A stretch of DNA of 64,000 nucleotides from contig WHVD01000212.1 in NCBI GenBank assembly GCA_015178975.1, positions 54,970-118,969 on the forward strand, written 5' to 3'. The notes below the pieces were generated by a model. The model made no database searches and was not told where the DNA came from. It saw nothing but the letters and a program-made list of their open reading frames with translations. Positions within the stretch are counted from its first letter, which is position 1, and each line of letters opens with the position of its first letter. This document shows, in pieces, positions 1 to 9,626 of the stretch. The translations under genes were made by a program, and so were the position numbers. The DNA comes from Hysterangium stoloniferum. Lineage: Eukaryota > Basidiomycota > Agaricomycetes > Hysterangiales > Hysterangiaceae.

Positions 1-1253
1 CCCTCGGGAAAGTGCAGAAACCCCGCATGTCAAATAAGACTTCTTTTTGCCATCTCCTTTGTCAATCTCGCATATACGGTAATACCGCATATTAGTTCAA
101 TCTGACCCCTCTTGACCTTCTTGAGGTATCGATGGGGCTTGTCTGTCGAATACTATTATAAGACACCGCAGCATAGGTCCCTCCGTATCTTACATAGTTC
201 AACCCTGACTCGACCTCGGGACCCGCCGGAGAGCCATGAGGTCGACTCTCAGATTTGGATACGTCATGACACTTCAAGGGTCTTCTCTGTTCACACCACC
301 CATGGAGTGCTGAGACGCTGTTTATCTGCGGTGCAAATGTGAGCACCGTCGTACGCCACAATTTCTGACGTCCACAGTGATGCCGTAGTGTAATATGCTA
401 TAGTAATCGAGATGACACGATTGGTTATCCTAAAGGGTGTGGCGTCAGGTCGACTGAGGTCCGTTGACCCGTCGCGTACACATAAGGATATCTCGAGAAT
501 ACCATGTCAAAACGTCCATCAAACGTGAGAGCATGGTACATAGATGATAGAACCCAGCTCTAGTCTGGGCTCTTTCTTGCATAAAATAAGGTAAAGACCA
601 ATGCCAGTGGTAATTGCTACAATATATCTCTCAGGGCTGAGTGGGTATTAACATGTATAAATATCAGGATTTTTGGAACACAAAGAGTCATATCGGCTAT
701 ATATATATAGGCGCCTCACACAAACCCCGCTCACCGCCTCCTCATGCTGCTAGGAACATCCGCTTCAGGCGGCGGCAATGCAAACCACTGGCAAGGTTCC
801 CTCATTATGTAATTATGTAGGTATAACTTATATATCGCCAAGAGGCCATAATCGCGATACCAGAATGAGCGTTGATGCGGTACGAGGTTCATACTTACAA
901 AAATAGAAAAATTAAACAAATATTCCGATACATTTCTCTTGATAGAGTGGTTGAAAAATAAAAAGACAACATCATAGTACTATTTTTGCATAGAAACTTT
1001 CTGATGTGTGGCGTGTGATTGCAAACAGAAAACTTCTCCAGTTGATTAGGGCTAGCCACAAGCGGGAGACCTACAGGGCCACATTCGGTGCTCATATGTT
1101 CCGATTGGCAGCTGGTGGAATTGGGGTCCTGACAACTGCTGAATAATATTCCAGTTATTTGATGACAAGAGCAATTTCCTCGAAAAATATAGGGGTTATA
1201 ATGCAGCGTGTTCTCACTGGGAGATCAACCTGTGCCAGCTGTGGAATTCCGCC
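1..1253. other. Upstream non-coding DNA
   Basis: No protein-coding frame or repeat could be recognised. A TATA-like run lies at 698-709, with an ATG at 744 opening only a 22-codon frame. The type A and type B LTR sequences found further right are absent, so this looks like ordinary host DNA. Confidence 0.4.
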
Positions 1254-2777
1254 ATGTCCTCGCTGTCCAAGGCCGCTGCGTCTGCCTTGATCAAGCAGAA
1301 TGTCACAGTGAATTACACCTTTCTATTGTATCTATCAGGCACTGTGCTCACCATGTATAACAGTATTTGGACAGTGTGTCGCATTGCAAACGGAAGCTGA
1401 GCATGACCATGCTAAAGTCTATTTTTTAGTCGTGGCCGCGGCAGTCCTCATGTACGACTACCTTCTCACCGTGGAGAGGGAGGCCCGTCTCGTGTGGCCT
1501 GTGCCATGGAATGTCGGGAAAATTTTATTTTTCTTGACACGGTGAACACGCTTTATTTCAATACCACGAACGACTACTCAGCTGCATTGATAGATATCCG
1601 GTATTTGCTGATACCTTCATGGTTCTATATCGTTTGTCCGTCATCAGTCATATTATTCCACCTCTCACGTTCTCGTCGTGCGGCTATAGACCAATTCGCA
1701 ATTCTTTCAGCAGAAGAATGTCAAACTCTCTATCGCACCATTGGCTGTATGTCATCTCTTTCTTCAGCTATCCTCCCCCGTCACCCACGTCCGAGTCCCT
1801 CACAGTTCTCCTCGGCGTCGGAACCCTGATCTCAGAAACAATCCTGGCATTGCGTACTTGGGTAATTTGGCACCGTGACCACCGTATCGGGATCTTCCTC
1901 GCTGTAACCCTTGCCGGATTATGGGTACCTGTATTTTACTTTCTCAAAGTTGCGCTGTATTCCCTCGTTTGTGAGTATATCGACTGCTATCCGAATTATT
2001 CCAGAAGTAATGCATTTTGTCGTAGTTGTGAGCCCTCCCGGTCCAAATCTCCCGGGCTGCTTCTTAGACAAACAAAATCCCATCTTATGGCTTGTATTTA
2101 TATTCGTGATGACGTTTGAAACAAGTACGTCTTCCTCCCTCCTTTCATTATTATTTTGTTTCGACCTCCCCATCCATCCAGTTGTTTTGGCTCTCACACT
2201 GGTAAAGGGTGTACAGCATTGTATGTCACCTCACTTTCCTTATTTATCAATAACGCCTACCCTCCTTACAGTCCGTGGGGAAAGCACTACACTTATATCT
2301 GTCCTCTACCGTGATGGTATCATGAATTACATATATCTCTGTTTACTCTCTGTTATCAATGTCGTCGTACTCCTCACTGCCCCTCATGGTTATTCCACTC
2401 TCCTCACCGCAACACAACGCGCCCTCCACTCGATCCTATCCGCTCGGATTCTCTTGCATCTCCGCGAGGCGGCTGTGTCGCGCGTACATCACAGATCTAC
2501 GACGACAACGCCTTCATCGCAGAGAGAGAGCTCGATGGGCGGCTTCACCGTTGGGAGGTCAAAGTGGAGCAGCCCTGATGCCACTAGGATGGGTTCAGTG
2601 TCTTATGTAAAGGACGGACTGGTATCCCAGGCTCACCACGATACCCAACATGAGCTTGGCCCAGAGGATATGTTTGCTGGACCACACGAAGCATTACTCC
2701 CGGACACAGTTACGTGGTTTGGAGAGGAGGGAGAGATTGAGAAAGAGCATGTGCCGCTGGTGGGTGTGGCGCCGTGA
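1254..2777 (+). CDS. DUF6533-type multi-pass membrane protein, 8 exons
   Basis: The product resembles the fungal DUF6533 family: membrane proteins of unknown function, abundant in Agaricomycetes. Proposed exons are 1254-1362, 1430-1541, 1582-1631, 1690-1746, 1806-1970, 2026-2124, 2182-2220 and 2272-2777. All seven introns are GT..AG, 40-67 bp, and the exons sum to 1137 bp, one frame of 378 codons plus TGA. Exon 2 carries the family motif YDYLLTVEREARLVWP followed by PWNVGKILFFL. Splicing 1542-1581 gives TRCIDRYPVFADTFMVLY, and splicing 1632-1689 gives LYHQFAILSAEECQTLY. Later blocks are ALRTWVIW, ILWLVFIFVMTFET and LYRDGIMNYIYL, consistent with a bundle of membrane helices. The C-terminal 100 residues are polar and probably cytoplasmic. 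The start codon and first donor (1363) are the least certain. No inactivating mutation is seen under this model. Confidence 0.78.
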
Positions 2778-3997
2778 TGTTTCTGTTTCTGTTCGGTCAT
2801 TCGGCGGGAAAGGGCGCGCTAGGACTATCATTATCTCAGGCATACCATCATTACGGCTCGCCACCGTTTCGTCATAAAAAAAGCATACCCTAATGATCAT
2901 CGCCTCTCATTTTTTTGTACTTGTTAGTTATGTAGCAGAGTCCAATATAGGACAGAAAATCTTCTGTAGCAGTAGAAGAGAGTACCGTATCGCGGGCCAT
3001 TACAACGTCATCAAAACCGAAGCTATCCTTATCATCCACAAGCTCGCTGAGAACCTGGCAGCGGGTCTGAGAGGCCACGCCTTCACCGTTCAAGTCTGAC
3101 TGTAATTGGTGATTGCCATACCATAGGAGAGAGAACTTCTGCAATACATTGATATATTTACGGCTTACAACTGAGTAGCAAAAGTAATGGGGTGATTGTA
3201 TAGTTCCATTGCTAGAATATTTCAATATGGTACAGCTATAGATACAGGCCAAGCTCAACTATGGATTGTATTGTTTCTTGCTGTAAGAGGTCCTTATGCA
3301 CAGCTATGGATACAAGTAAAGTTCACTATGGAATCTATACGGACTACTCAGCTATAGTGCATGCCGCTGCTACAATAAAAAGTTGTTGGAGACGGCTGCG
3401 TGGATTCCTGTCTAATCTGCGTTGGGTGTATATTCCACTCCTTACCAAAACACGATATCTTCTTCAATTCGGAAAAATTATCTCACTAAATGTACTATTT
3501 TCCCGCTTGAGAAGATCAAGGGTACTGCGGAGAATGGCTTGCTTGTCGCCCGCTTCCCTTGGTCCAATCCGAAGCAGGAAGCGAACAGAATCGTCGTTGC
3601 TTAAACGATGTTCAACTTCGTTCTCATGAGCTCTTTTACTCAGACTACGGTTTCAATAGCATCTTCCAAAAATTTACGTAGATGGCACTGGCAACTGATG
3701 CGAGTCTTGATCGCATACCCAAGCTATATAGAGCGTACTTAAACTTAATCAAATGATACGCAAGACCCTTCATTACGTACTTAATTCTAGCGATCTGTGA
3801 TACCTATTCTTTCTGATACTGACTCTTCTCAGAATAGTCAGTGCAGGATGCTACAGCTTGTAGATTTTTTTGGTATGTTCTCCATTTTAATTGTAACGTA
3901 TGTTTTATTTCTCCAAAACTCCAAACCTCATAGGAATGATAGAGGTGCGAATCGAGGATCTACATAAATAAACTCCTACAGAACGAGCGTCGGGTCG
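2778..3997. other. Intergenic region, no recognised gene
   Basis: No gene was recognised. The best open frame is on the minus strand (3258-2890, 122 codons). Its middle part, around 2960-3100, is GC-richer than its surroundings and reads like protein, with the run SELVDDKDSFGFDDVVMARD. No homologue, intron structure or domain could be assigned, so a lone exon of a lost gene is possible but unproven. Confidence 0.3.
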
Positions 3998-4058
3998 GGT
4001 CGCGTAGCGCAACGGCAAATTCATTAGTTGATTTCCCGGTTCAAATCCGGGCGTGACC
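3998..4058 (+). tRNA. Shortened tRNA-like sequence (probable tRNA pseudogene)
   Basis: GGTCGCG (3998-4004) pairs with CGTGACC (4052-4058) as a 7-bp acceptor stem with one G-T pair. CCCGG/CCGGG (4035-4039/4047-4051) forms a perfect T stem around TTCAAAT. The Pol III A box (tagcgcaacgg, from 4005) and B box (ggttcaaatcc, 4039-4049) are intact, and a T5 run follows at 4066-4070. The length is only 61 nt, against about 72 for a cytoplasmic tRNA. The GCGC of the D arm has no partner and no clear anticodon stem exists, so about 11 nt appear lost from the D/anticodon region. The flanking arms recall tRNA-Arg, but identity cannot be assigned. Confidence 0.45.
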
Positions 4059-4070
4059 ATCCTCCTTTTT

Positions 4071-5996
4071 GATTTAATTGGAGTTGTGACAATGCTGTGG
4101 TGTGATTCCGGAGTTCTTGAATGAGTTACAAGTTACTGAACGTTTTTACTCAAACTTTAGCACTCAGTCTTTGGACCTTCATGCCACTGAGATGTAAAAT
4201 AATTTTACGAAGAATAACATATTACCCCTAAACCCCTTTCAACTGCTTTGTCGGTCTGAAGATCAACTTTATTTATGGCCACTTCTTATATTGCTCAGTC
4301 CTGACCCTGACCTATTGTGGGATAGAGTAGTGTCAGGTCTATAAGTGATGGAACAAGGTAAAACACACGGTATAATACAAAAAGACGGATAAAGGAAAAG
4401 AAAGGTTGAGCACAGCCAAGACAGCACGGCCCGATACACTTACAACTTCAGCAGTAATTGGCAACAGCTGACAACGATTGACACAAGTATAGTGATGGCG
4501 TTTCTCATTGCGCTTTGTCGGTTCCTGGTCCTTTCCACATTACAGCGGAAGTTATCGAGCTTCTAGCGGTTTTCTAGCTGACAGTCCCCCAGACACGTAG
4601 TTAGCCTTCGCCATCGCGTGTGCCACAGCTTCTATCTAATTCGCGTTTCAGTGGCATCTCAAAAGCTCACACCGACTGGCTTGGCTCAAATATATAGTGT
4701 GATTTATAGGCTAGAGTAAGCCAAAGTTAGCATATCTTAGTTGAAGACGAGCCGCGTTGATGTAGCCGAGGTAATACGCTATTGGATCACTGGCAATCAA
4801 GTATGCATGATCCTTTATCGCAACGAGCAAACACAGCACTGAAGGCCTAATTTGGAATATGGTCTAAAATCCATGGAATATAAAATATGTCTGGGACATA
4901 TTATATATTCTACGGATATTCTAATCAATTCCCCAAGTACTTTCCAAATTGAATTTGTCAGAATATCTTTGAATATTCTCAGACATATCGTATATATAGT
5001 CCATGAATTTTAGAACATGATTAAAAATTTGGGCCCCAGCATTTGAAGTCAAGTTCTTCCCTATTTTTTCTCTCGTAGTTGTTATTGTGCCTTAACAGCC
5101 TTTAATTAATACAATAACCCAGGGGTTGATATGAGGGGTGCGACTATGCCTCGCGTGCATGCCAAATGTCAATAATACAGGAACATTCTCAAACAACATT
5201 AAACATTATGAAGAACCTTCGTTTTGCATCAGATATATGTTAATGTATACAGTGATGTAACAGTTCATTCTCAGCTTCCTAAATGAGCCGTCCACTCTAC
5301 ATGTCTTCGTACGTTACTGCCTAACTTAGAGAAATTGTTGAAGATCCAGTACTTCGAGGGTCTTTCACGAATTCGTGTAGAATGTAAATAATCTAATAAA
5401 ATGAGTGTGTCATGAATGCATCATAAATAGGCATGAGTGTCGTATGAAGGGCTCGCAGAACTCACCAATGGCTACGGGTTAGTAGGTTACAGCGAATCAG
5501 TATCTGAAGAAAACTTGATGCGCTGGCTGCGGCAGGTTAAAGATATTAAAAGCGTGTGTGTTGTTTCTAGTTACGGCTTCACTGGCAAGCTTGCATACAT
5601 GCGAGACGAGTCATAATTGATAACGGTAGCTCATTCGGGGATATTCTCGAATGGAAAGGAAGTGAACGAGGGAGGAACTACTAGAACAATGAATGGCGGT
5701 AAACTCGGACTAGGTTGCTCGGCGTGTCGGGCGAGAGGTTACATCAGTCAGGAATGTGTTCTTGGTGGAAAGTTCGAAACCGACAAATGGAGAGGGAATT
5801 GAGATATGGGTGAGGCGATAATAAGATGCGAAGGTTATTGAAACGATCAAAAGTATAGTGATCCACAACAGAAATGGCTGGCAAGTCTTATGCACTCTCA
5901 ACGAGCTGTTGTTTGATAGACACGGAGGCTTTTGACAGAGTAAGAGGAGGGGAATCATGTACAGAGGGGAATAGTAATATCACATATATGGCTACT
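4071..5996. other. AT-rich intergenic region
   Basis: Apart from the fold-back repeat at 4863-5014 nothing is recognisable. Open frames are short and without family resemblance. Confidence 0.35.
4863..5014. repeat. Imperfect fold-back repeat (MITE-like)
   Basis: The left arm begins tctaaaatccatgga and contains atatgtctg. The right arm ends tccatgaattttaga and contains cagacatat, its reverse complement. The arms are about 55 bp with mismatches and flank a short centre. The unit is AT-rich and non-coding. No target duplication was confirmed, so this may be a decayed MITE or a simple hairpin. Confidence 0.4.
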
Positions 5997-6190
5997 TGTG
6001 CTCTCTGAGTGCTCTCCGAGTGCTCTCCGAGTGCTCTCCGAGTGCTCTCCGAGTGCTCTCCGAGTGCTCTCCGAGTGCTCTCCGAGTGCTCTCCGAGTGC
6101 TCTCCGAGTGCTCTCCGAGTGCTCTCCGAGTGCTCTCCGAGTGCTCTCCGAGTGCTCTCCGAGTGCTCGAGTGCTCTCCGAGGGCTCTCT
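5997..6190. repeat. 11-bp minisatellite
   Basis: The unit is gagtgctctcc. There are 14 perfect head-to-tail copies at 6007-6160, then an 8-nt truncated copy (6161-6168), one perfect copy (6169-6179) and a degenerate one (6180-6190). A degenerate unit precedes the array. Because 11 is not a multiple of 3, each strand reads an 11-residue repeat in all three frames. Those frames are artefacts of the repeat and not genes. Confidence 0.97.
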
Positions 6191-6624
6191 TTCCTTCTTC
6201 AAATACTGTACTTGTTCATATTTACCACTTACAGTGACTACTCATTAGCTCTAGTCTGGGGCATGTGATGTCAGGACATCACAAGTGCACACTGGCCTGT
6301 AGCCTGTTGATAAAACTCTCAATGATTACATGCGAGGATTTCTCTGGAACCCACAGAATTCTGCAAATAATCAATATAATGATAAAAAAGTACCTTCCCC
6401 AGTAATGACACATTATAGCAAGAGCAAGTTCTATCTTTTTGCTTCAAAATATTATTATACTCAATGGGTCACACTTAGAATGAAAAAGGGAGGTGGATGT
6501 GAAGTGCTAGAAGTGCAGGAGCTCAGACACAGACATGGACAAGTGAATAAAGTTTCACTGACGTTAGCTATGGGCCCACAGTGGTACACAACATGTAGCT
6601 AATGTGCCATGTAGGATGTCTGGG
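6191..6624. other. Intergenic, nothing recognised
   Basis: Low-information sequence between the minisatellite and the first LTR. No gene or repeat family member was found. Confidence 0.35.
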
Positions 6625-6935
6625 TGTGAGGAGTATGCTTTTACCACAGTTTCATTGTGGTAAAACACTCCTTTTATTTCATTTATATTTTACATATTCT
6701 ATTCATATTTTTCTATCTTTCATATTCTTCGAATATTGCATATTTCATTAGTTCAAAGCATTGTGTATACTTGTGGGTGCACTCAGCACCAATTAGAACT
6801 CAGACACACTTTAACCCAAGAACCACCACTCGTAAGACACAAACTAGGTCTACTACGAGCGGTGATCAGGGTGATGTGTCAGCTACCACATAGGTAGCAT
6901 TATCTGAACTACTGAATACTTCTGGCCTCGAACTA

Positions 6936-7145
6936 CAGTGACTCAAAAAACCCTTCCAATGTTTGGTACTTCAGATGTATATCCTTGATAGCTCAGAGGA
7001 TAAAAATGCAGAAATATCAAAAATATTTGTAAGCATGCTCTATCATATATAGATTGTGGAAATACAATTTTATTACATAAGCTCCAAATATGGAAATACT
7101 ACAAATATATATATACAGGAGACTCATTGGAAGGGTTTTTTGGCC
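6936..7145 (+). repeat. Left terminal inverted repeat of the Tc1-like element
   Basis: About 210 bp, matching the reverse complement of 8296-8505. A short motif, cccttccaatg, lies near the outer end and reappears inverted (cattggaaggg) at the inner end. Each arm thus has a transposase-site-like motif at both ends, comparable to the IR/DR layout of some Tc1 elements but in opposite orientation. Confidence 0.88.
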
Positions 7146-7305
7146 GGCAGCATTGATGACTATAAATGCTTATAGTCATGTGACCTTGTTGATTGTTCAC
7201 CTCCAACTGGGCCCTATCAACAAAATCACGTGATGTCACATGACCACATTGTGCTGCAGTATAAATACATCGCCTTTAGCAACTAGCAATGTCCCAATTC
7301 CCAAA

Positions 7306-7634
7306 ATGTGCACTTTGTCTCTTACCAGCCAGAATCATATCCTCTCACTGCTTGATGCTGGCCATACAGCTAGCCACATTTTAGCTCCTACTAGTTATGG
7401 CATTGGCACAGTCTTTAGACTTTACTCCAAGCATTGTTGTCATCTCTCTAAGTCCATTGGTGGTCACCCCTCCAAGCTTTCCACTACCAATATTCACTAT
7501 GCACAGCATCTCATCAGCTCTGGGAAGGCCAACACTGCTTTTGATGTGGCCAAAGCTCTTAATAATGTCACCAACCAGTCCATCTGTACCCCAACTGTGT
7601 GCAATAGTCTCAATATGGTTGGGGGTGCCTCAAT
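7306..7634 (+). pseudogene. Tc1-like transposase, N-terminal part
   Basis: The frame from the ATG at 7306 encodes the DNA-binding half of a Tc1-family transposase. It has a first helix-turn-helix (SQNHILSLLDAGHTASHI), a GHPSKLS segment and a second helical block ending in SLNMVG. In the family this part binds the terminal repeats. It ends where the internal arm copy starts at about 7635. The first catalytic aspartate and the middle of the protein are absent, so the enzyme is inactive. No host gene is fused to it. Confidence 0.8.
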
Positions 7635-7801
7635 AACCCTTCCAATGTTTGGTACTTCAGATTTACATCCCCGATAACTCATATCAAAGATATTTGTGAA
7701 TATGCTCTATCATATCTATATTATTCAAATACAGTGCCATTACATAAGCTCCAAACATGGAAATACTACAAATATTTATATATAGGAGACTCATTGGAAG
7801 G
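7635..7801 (+). repeat. Third copy of the Tc1 arm inside the transposase
   Basis: It begins aacccttccaatgtttgg and ends cattggaagg, collinear with the left arm (6948-7136). It is bounded by the same short inverted motif. It sits exactly between the N-terminal and C-terminal transposase remnants, replacing the region of the first catalytic Asp. It may be a MITE-like insertion or a product of aberrant transposition. Confidence 0.8.
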
Positions 7802-8265
7802 AACTTTTTGTGATGTTTGGAGAAGGATTTGTGATATTATGGGGCTACATGCTGTGGGAAGGACCTGGGTATTCTTTCAAGATAGATGAGAGAATGGATG
7901 GGTACCTTTCTCTCAAGATTATGGAGGAGAACCTTCAAGCCAGCCTCAACTATTATGGAAAATATGTGGGTAATGTCATCTTTCAGCAAGATCATGACCC
8001 TGAACACACCTGCAAGAAGGCCCAGACTTGGTTTCAAGATAATGATTTTAATGTCCTCCCATGGCCAGCACAGTTTCCAGACCTCAACCCCATTGAATAC
8101 TTGTGGAATCATAAAAAGAGGGGATAAGGGATATTGAAGTTGTGGGAGAGGGTAGAGGAGGAGTGGAACAAGATTGATGTAGAGGTGTGTCAGAATTTGA
8201 TTGAGAGTATGCCTAGAAGGGTTGCAGGTGTGTTGAAGGCAAAGGATAGCCATACTAAGTACTGA
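7802..8265 (+). pseudogene. Tc1-like transposase, C-terminal catalytic part
   Basis: The product contains FQQDHDPEHT and the hallmark WPAQFPDLNPIEYLW. Counting from the ATG at 7810, the second catalytic Asp is residue 61 and the final Glu is residue 96, with 34 residues between, which is the DD34E spacing of Tc1 transposases. An in-frame TAA at 8125-8127 follows HKKRG. The frame then continues (LWERVEEEWNKI...SMPRRVAGVLKAK) to TGA at 8263-8265, the normal C-terminus of the family. The loss of the first Asp and the stop make it a pseudogene. Confidence 0.85.
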
Positions 8266-8295
8266 ATATTAGTAGTTTTGTGGGTCAGAGTTGTT

Positions 8296-8505
8296 GGCCA
8301 AAAAACCCTTCCAATGAGTCTCCTGTATATATATATTTGTAGTATTTCCATATTTGGAGCTTATGTAATGGCATTGTATTTCAACAATCTAGATATGATA
8401 GAGCATATTCACAAATATTTTCGAGATTTTTGCAATTTTCTCCTCTGAGCTATCAAGGATATACATCTGAAGTACCAAATATTGGAAGGGTTTTTTGAGT
8501 CACTG
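8296..8505 (-). repeat. Right terminal inverted repeat of the Tc1-like element
   Basis: Reverse complement of the left arm over about 210 bp. It begins ggccaaaaaacccttccaatg and ends at GAGTCACTG before the TA duplication. Confidence 0.88.
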
Positions 8506-8658
8506 TATAACAGTCGAGGCCTCCACTCGAACCATTGCACTCGTTGACTCATTCGTCATCTCGTGCTCTTTCTCTCACTTTCTCTTATATTGTACCGAAT
8601 AGGTCAATATTCTTCCTTTCTACTCATTTCTTCGTATATAGAACGGTCAGAACTTCCG

Positions 8659-8917
8659 TGTTGAATGGGTTTATGGGTACATTTTGTTGGCCCAGTTAAC
8701 TTGTTATTTGTGGTTGCAGGTTCATTCAAGGTGGCTGGGGATTTTTTTGGGTCTGTCTGTATTATTTTGGCATTTGCTGAAGTTTCAGTAAGTTGCCAAT
8801 TCTCCCCCTTGAAGTGCCAAATTGTCATAATGCAAATTACATTTGACTGTAACAGACTTGGTGTCTGGCCAGTAGATATGGACACCATTGCTTCGCCTGT
8901 TGAATCCCATCCAGCCC
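8659..8917 (-). other. Unidentified segment between two LTRs, open on the minus strand
   Basis: This 259-bp piece abruptly replaces the last bases of the type A LTR and ends exactly where the type C LTR starts. The minus strand is open throughout and reads like protein (for example IMTIWHFKGENWQLTETS), followed by a Thr/Pro/Lys-rich run. It could be a fragment of an unrelated retroelement gag or a captured exon. No family was recognised. The frame continues leftwards only into LTR sequence, so the visible ORF ends are not real. Confidence 0.35.
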
Positions 8918-9549
8918 TGTGAGAGGTATGGCGAAATATGCTCAGGAAATATAGTCTGGATAAGCCCATACTATATTCCCATTATTATTTCTTCTTTCTC
9001 TCTATTCTATTATACACTTATATGAGTTCGACGACCTATGTATGCAGTACATCAACTCTTGTGGGCGCATACACACCAGACTCATGTATTCTAGCGCCCG
9101 TAATTAGAACTCAGACACTTTTACCCCGCAACCACGACTTACCCAGACACATAGTTAGTGTCCTGTAAGTTGTGATTGGGGGATCATCTCGACTGTCACA
9201 GACAGGCTTCAACTAACTACACAATCAGAGTTTTGAACTGTACCAGTCAAAACTCAACTCATATTTCAATCCGTGTGGACCACTTCTGTGCTACTCTACC
9301 ATTCGACTCTTGTTATTCTTTTCTACACTCGAGCAGTCACCTGGAATTGCACCTAACAGTCAATTCCCTTTATTCGTTTTAGCTATCTACTCTACCTTAG
9401 ATAGTTACTTCACTCAGACATATTGAACTAAATAGTCAATACTTGTTCAGTGTGTATTAGACTTGGACAGTCAACACAACTACGTGTCATACCTAAACGG
9501 TCGATATTCTTTGTATATAGAACAGTTAGAACTTCCACCACTCTTCACA
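8918..9549 (+). repeat. Type C LTR, 5' LTR of element C
   Basis: It starts TGTGAGAGGTATGG and ends CCACTCTTCACA (632 bp). The first 200 bp match the LTR at 60283-60486 with many substitutions. It is followed one base later by the primer-binding site and then gag, so it is a 5' LTR. Confidence 0.88.
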
Positions 9550-9550
9550 G

Positions 9551-9570
9551 TGGTGATCTGGGCTGGACCA
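9551..9570 (+). promoter_or_regulatory. Primer-binding site of element C
   Basis: tggtgatctgggctggacc begins with TGG one base after the LTR, as expected for a site complementary to a tRNA 3' end. The same block follows the LTR at 18629 and, on the minus strand, lies next to 26240 and 45700. The priming tRNA was not identified. Confidence 0.65.
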
Positions 9571-9626
9571 CTCTTTCCCTATGAAGAAAACATGACTCTA
9601 TGACTATTAATCTCTAAGCATGTAAA

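Larger units (their letters stand above)
6936..8505 (+). mobile_element. Tc1-like DNA transposon, defective
   Basis: The 1570-bp element begins CAGTGACTC and ends GAGTCACTG and is flanked by a TA duplication (6934-6935 and 8506-8507) inside the type A LTR. The two terminal arms are inverted repeats of about 210 bp (6936-7145, 8296-8505). Between them lie the two ends of a Tc1-family transposase, separated by a third copy of the arm (7635-7801) that replaces the catalytic middle. The element therefore cannot move on its own. The ends look intact enough to be used by a transposase supplied elsewhere. Confidence 0.93.
6625..8658 (+). repeat. Type A LTR, split by a Tc1-like element, 3' end missing
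   Basis: It begins TGTGAGGAGTATGC, followed by a hairpin (ttttaccaca/tgtggtaaaa), and matches the intact copies at 11349-11821, 20882-21353 and 41303-41776. The first part (6625-6935) and second part (8506-8658) join exactly at a TA once the DNA transposon is removed. The last 12 bp, present as ccactcttcaca in other copies, are missing at 8658, where unrelated sequence starts. Confidence 0.9.

Noticed and set aside
698-812. TATA-like run followed by a 22-codon ORF at 744
   Set aside because: Frame too short, no homologue or splice continuation seen; AT runs are common in this DNA.
6007-6268. Forward and reverse ORFs of repeated SPSALRVLSEC or EHSESTRRALG
   Set aside because: They are produced by the 11-bp minisatellite, which opens all frames on both strands.
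6657-6893. ORF of 78 codons beginning MVKHSFYFIYIL, found five times in the window
   Set aside because: It lies entirely in type A or D LTR sequence; its recurrence reflects LTR copies, not a gene family.
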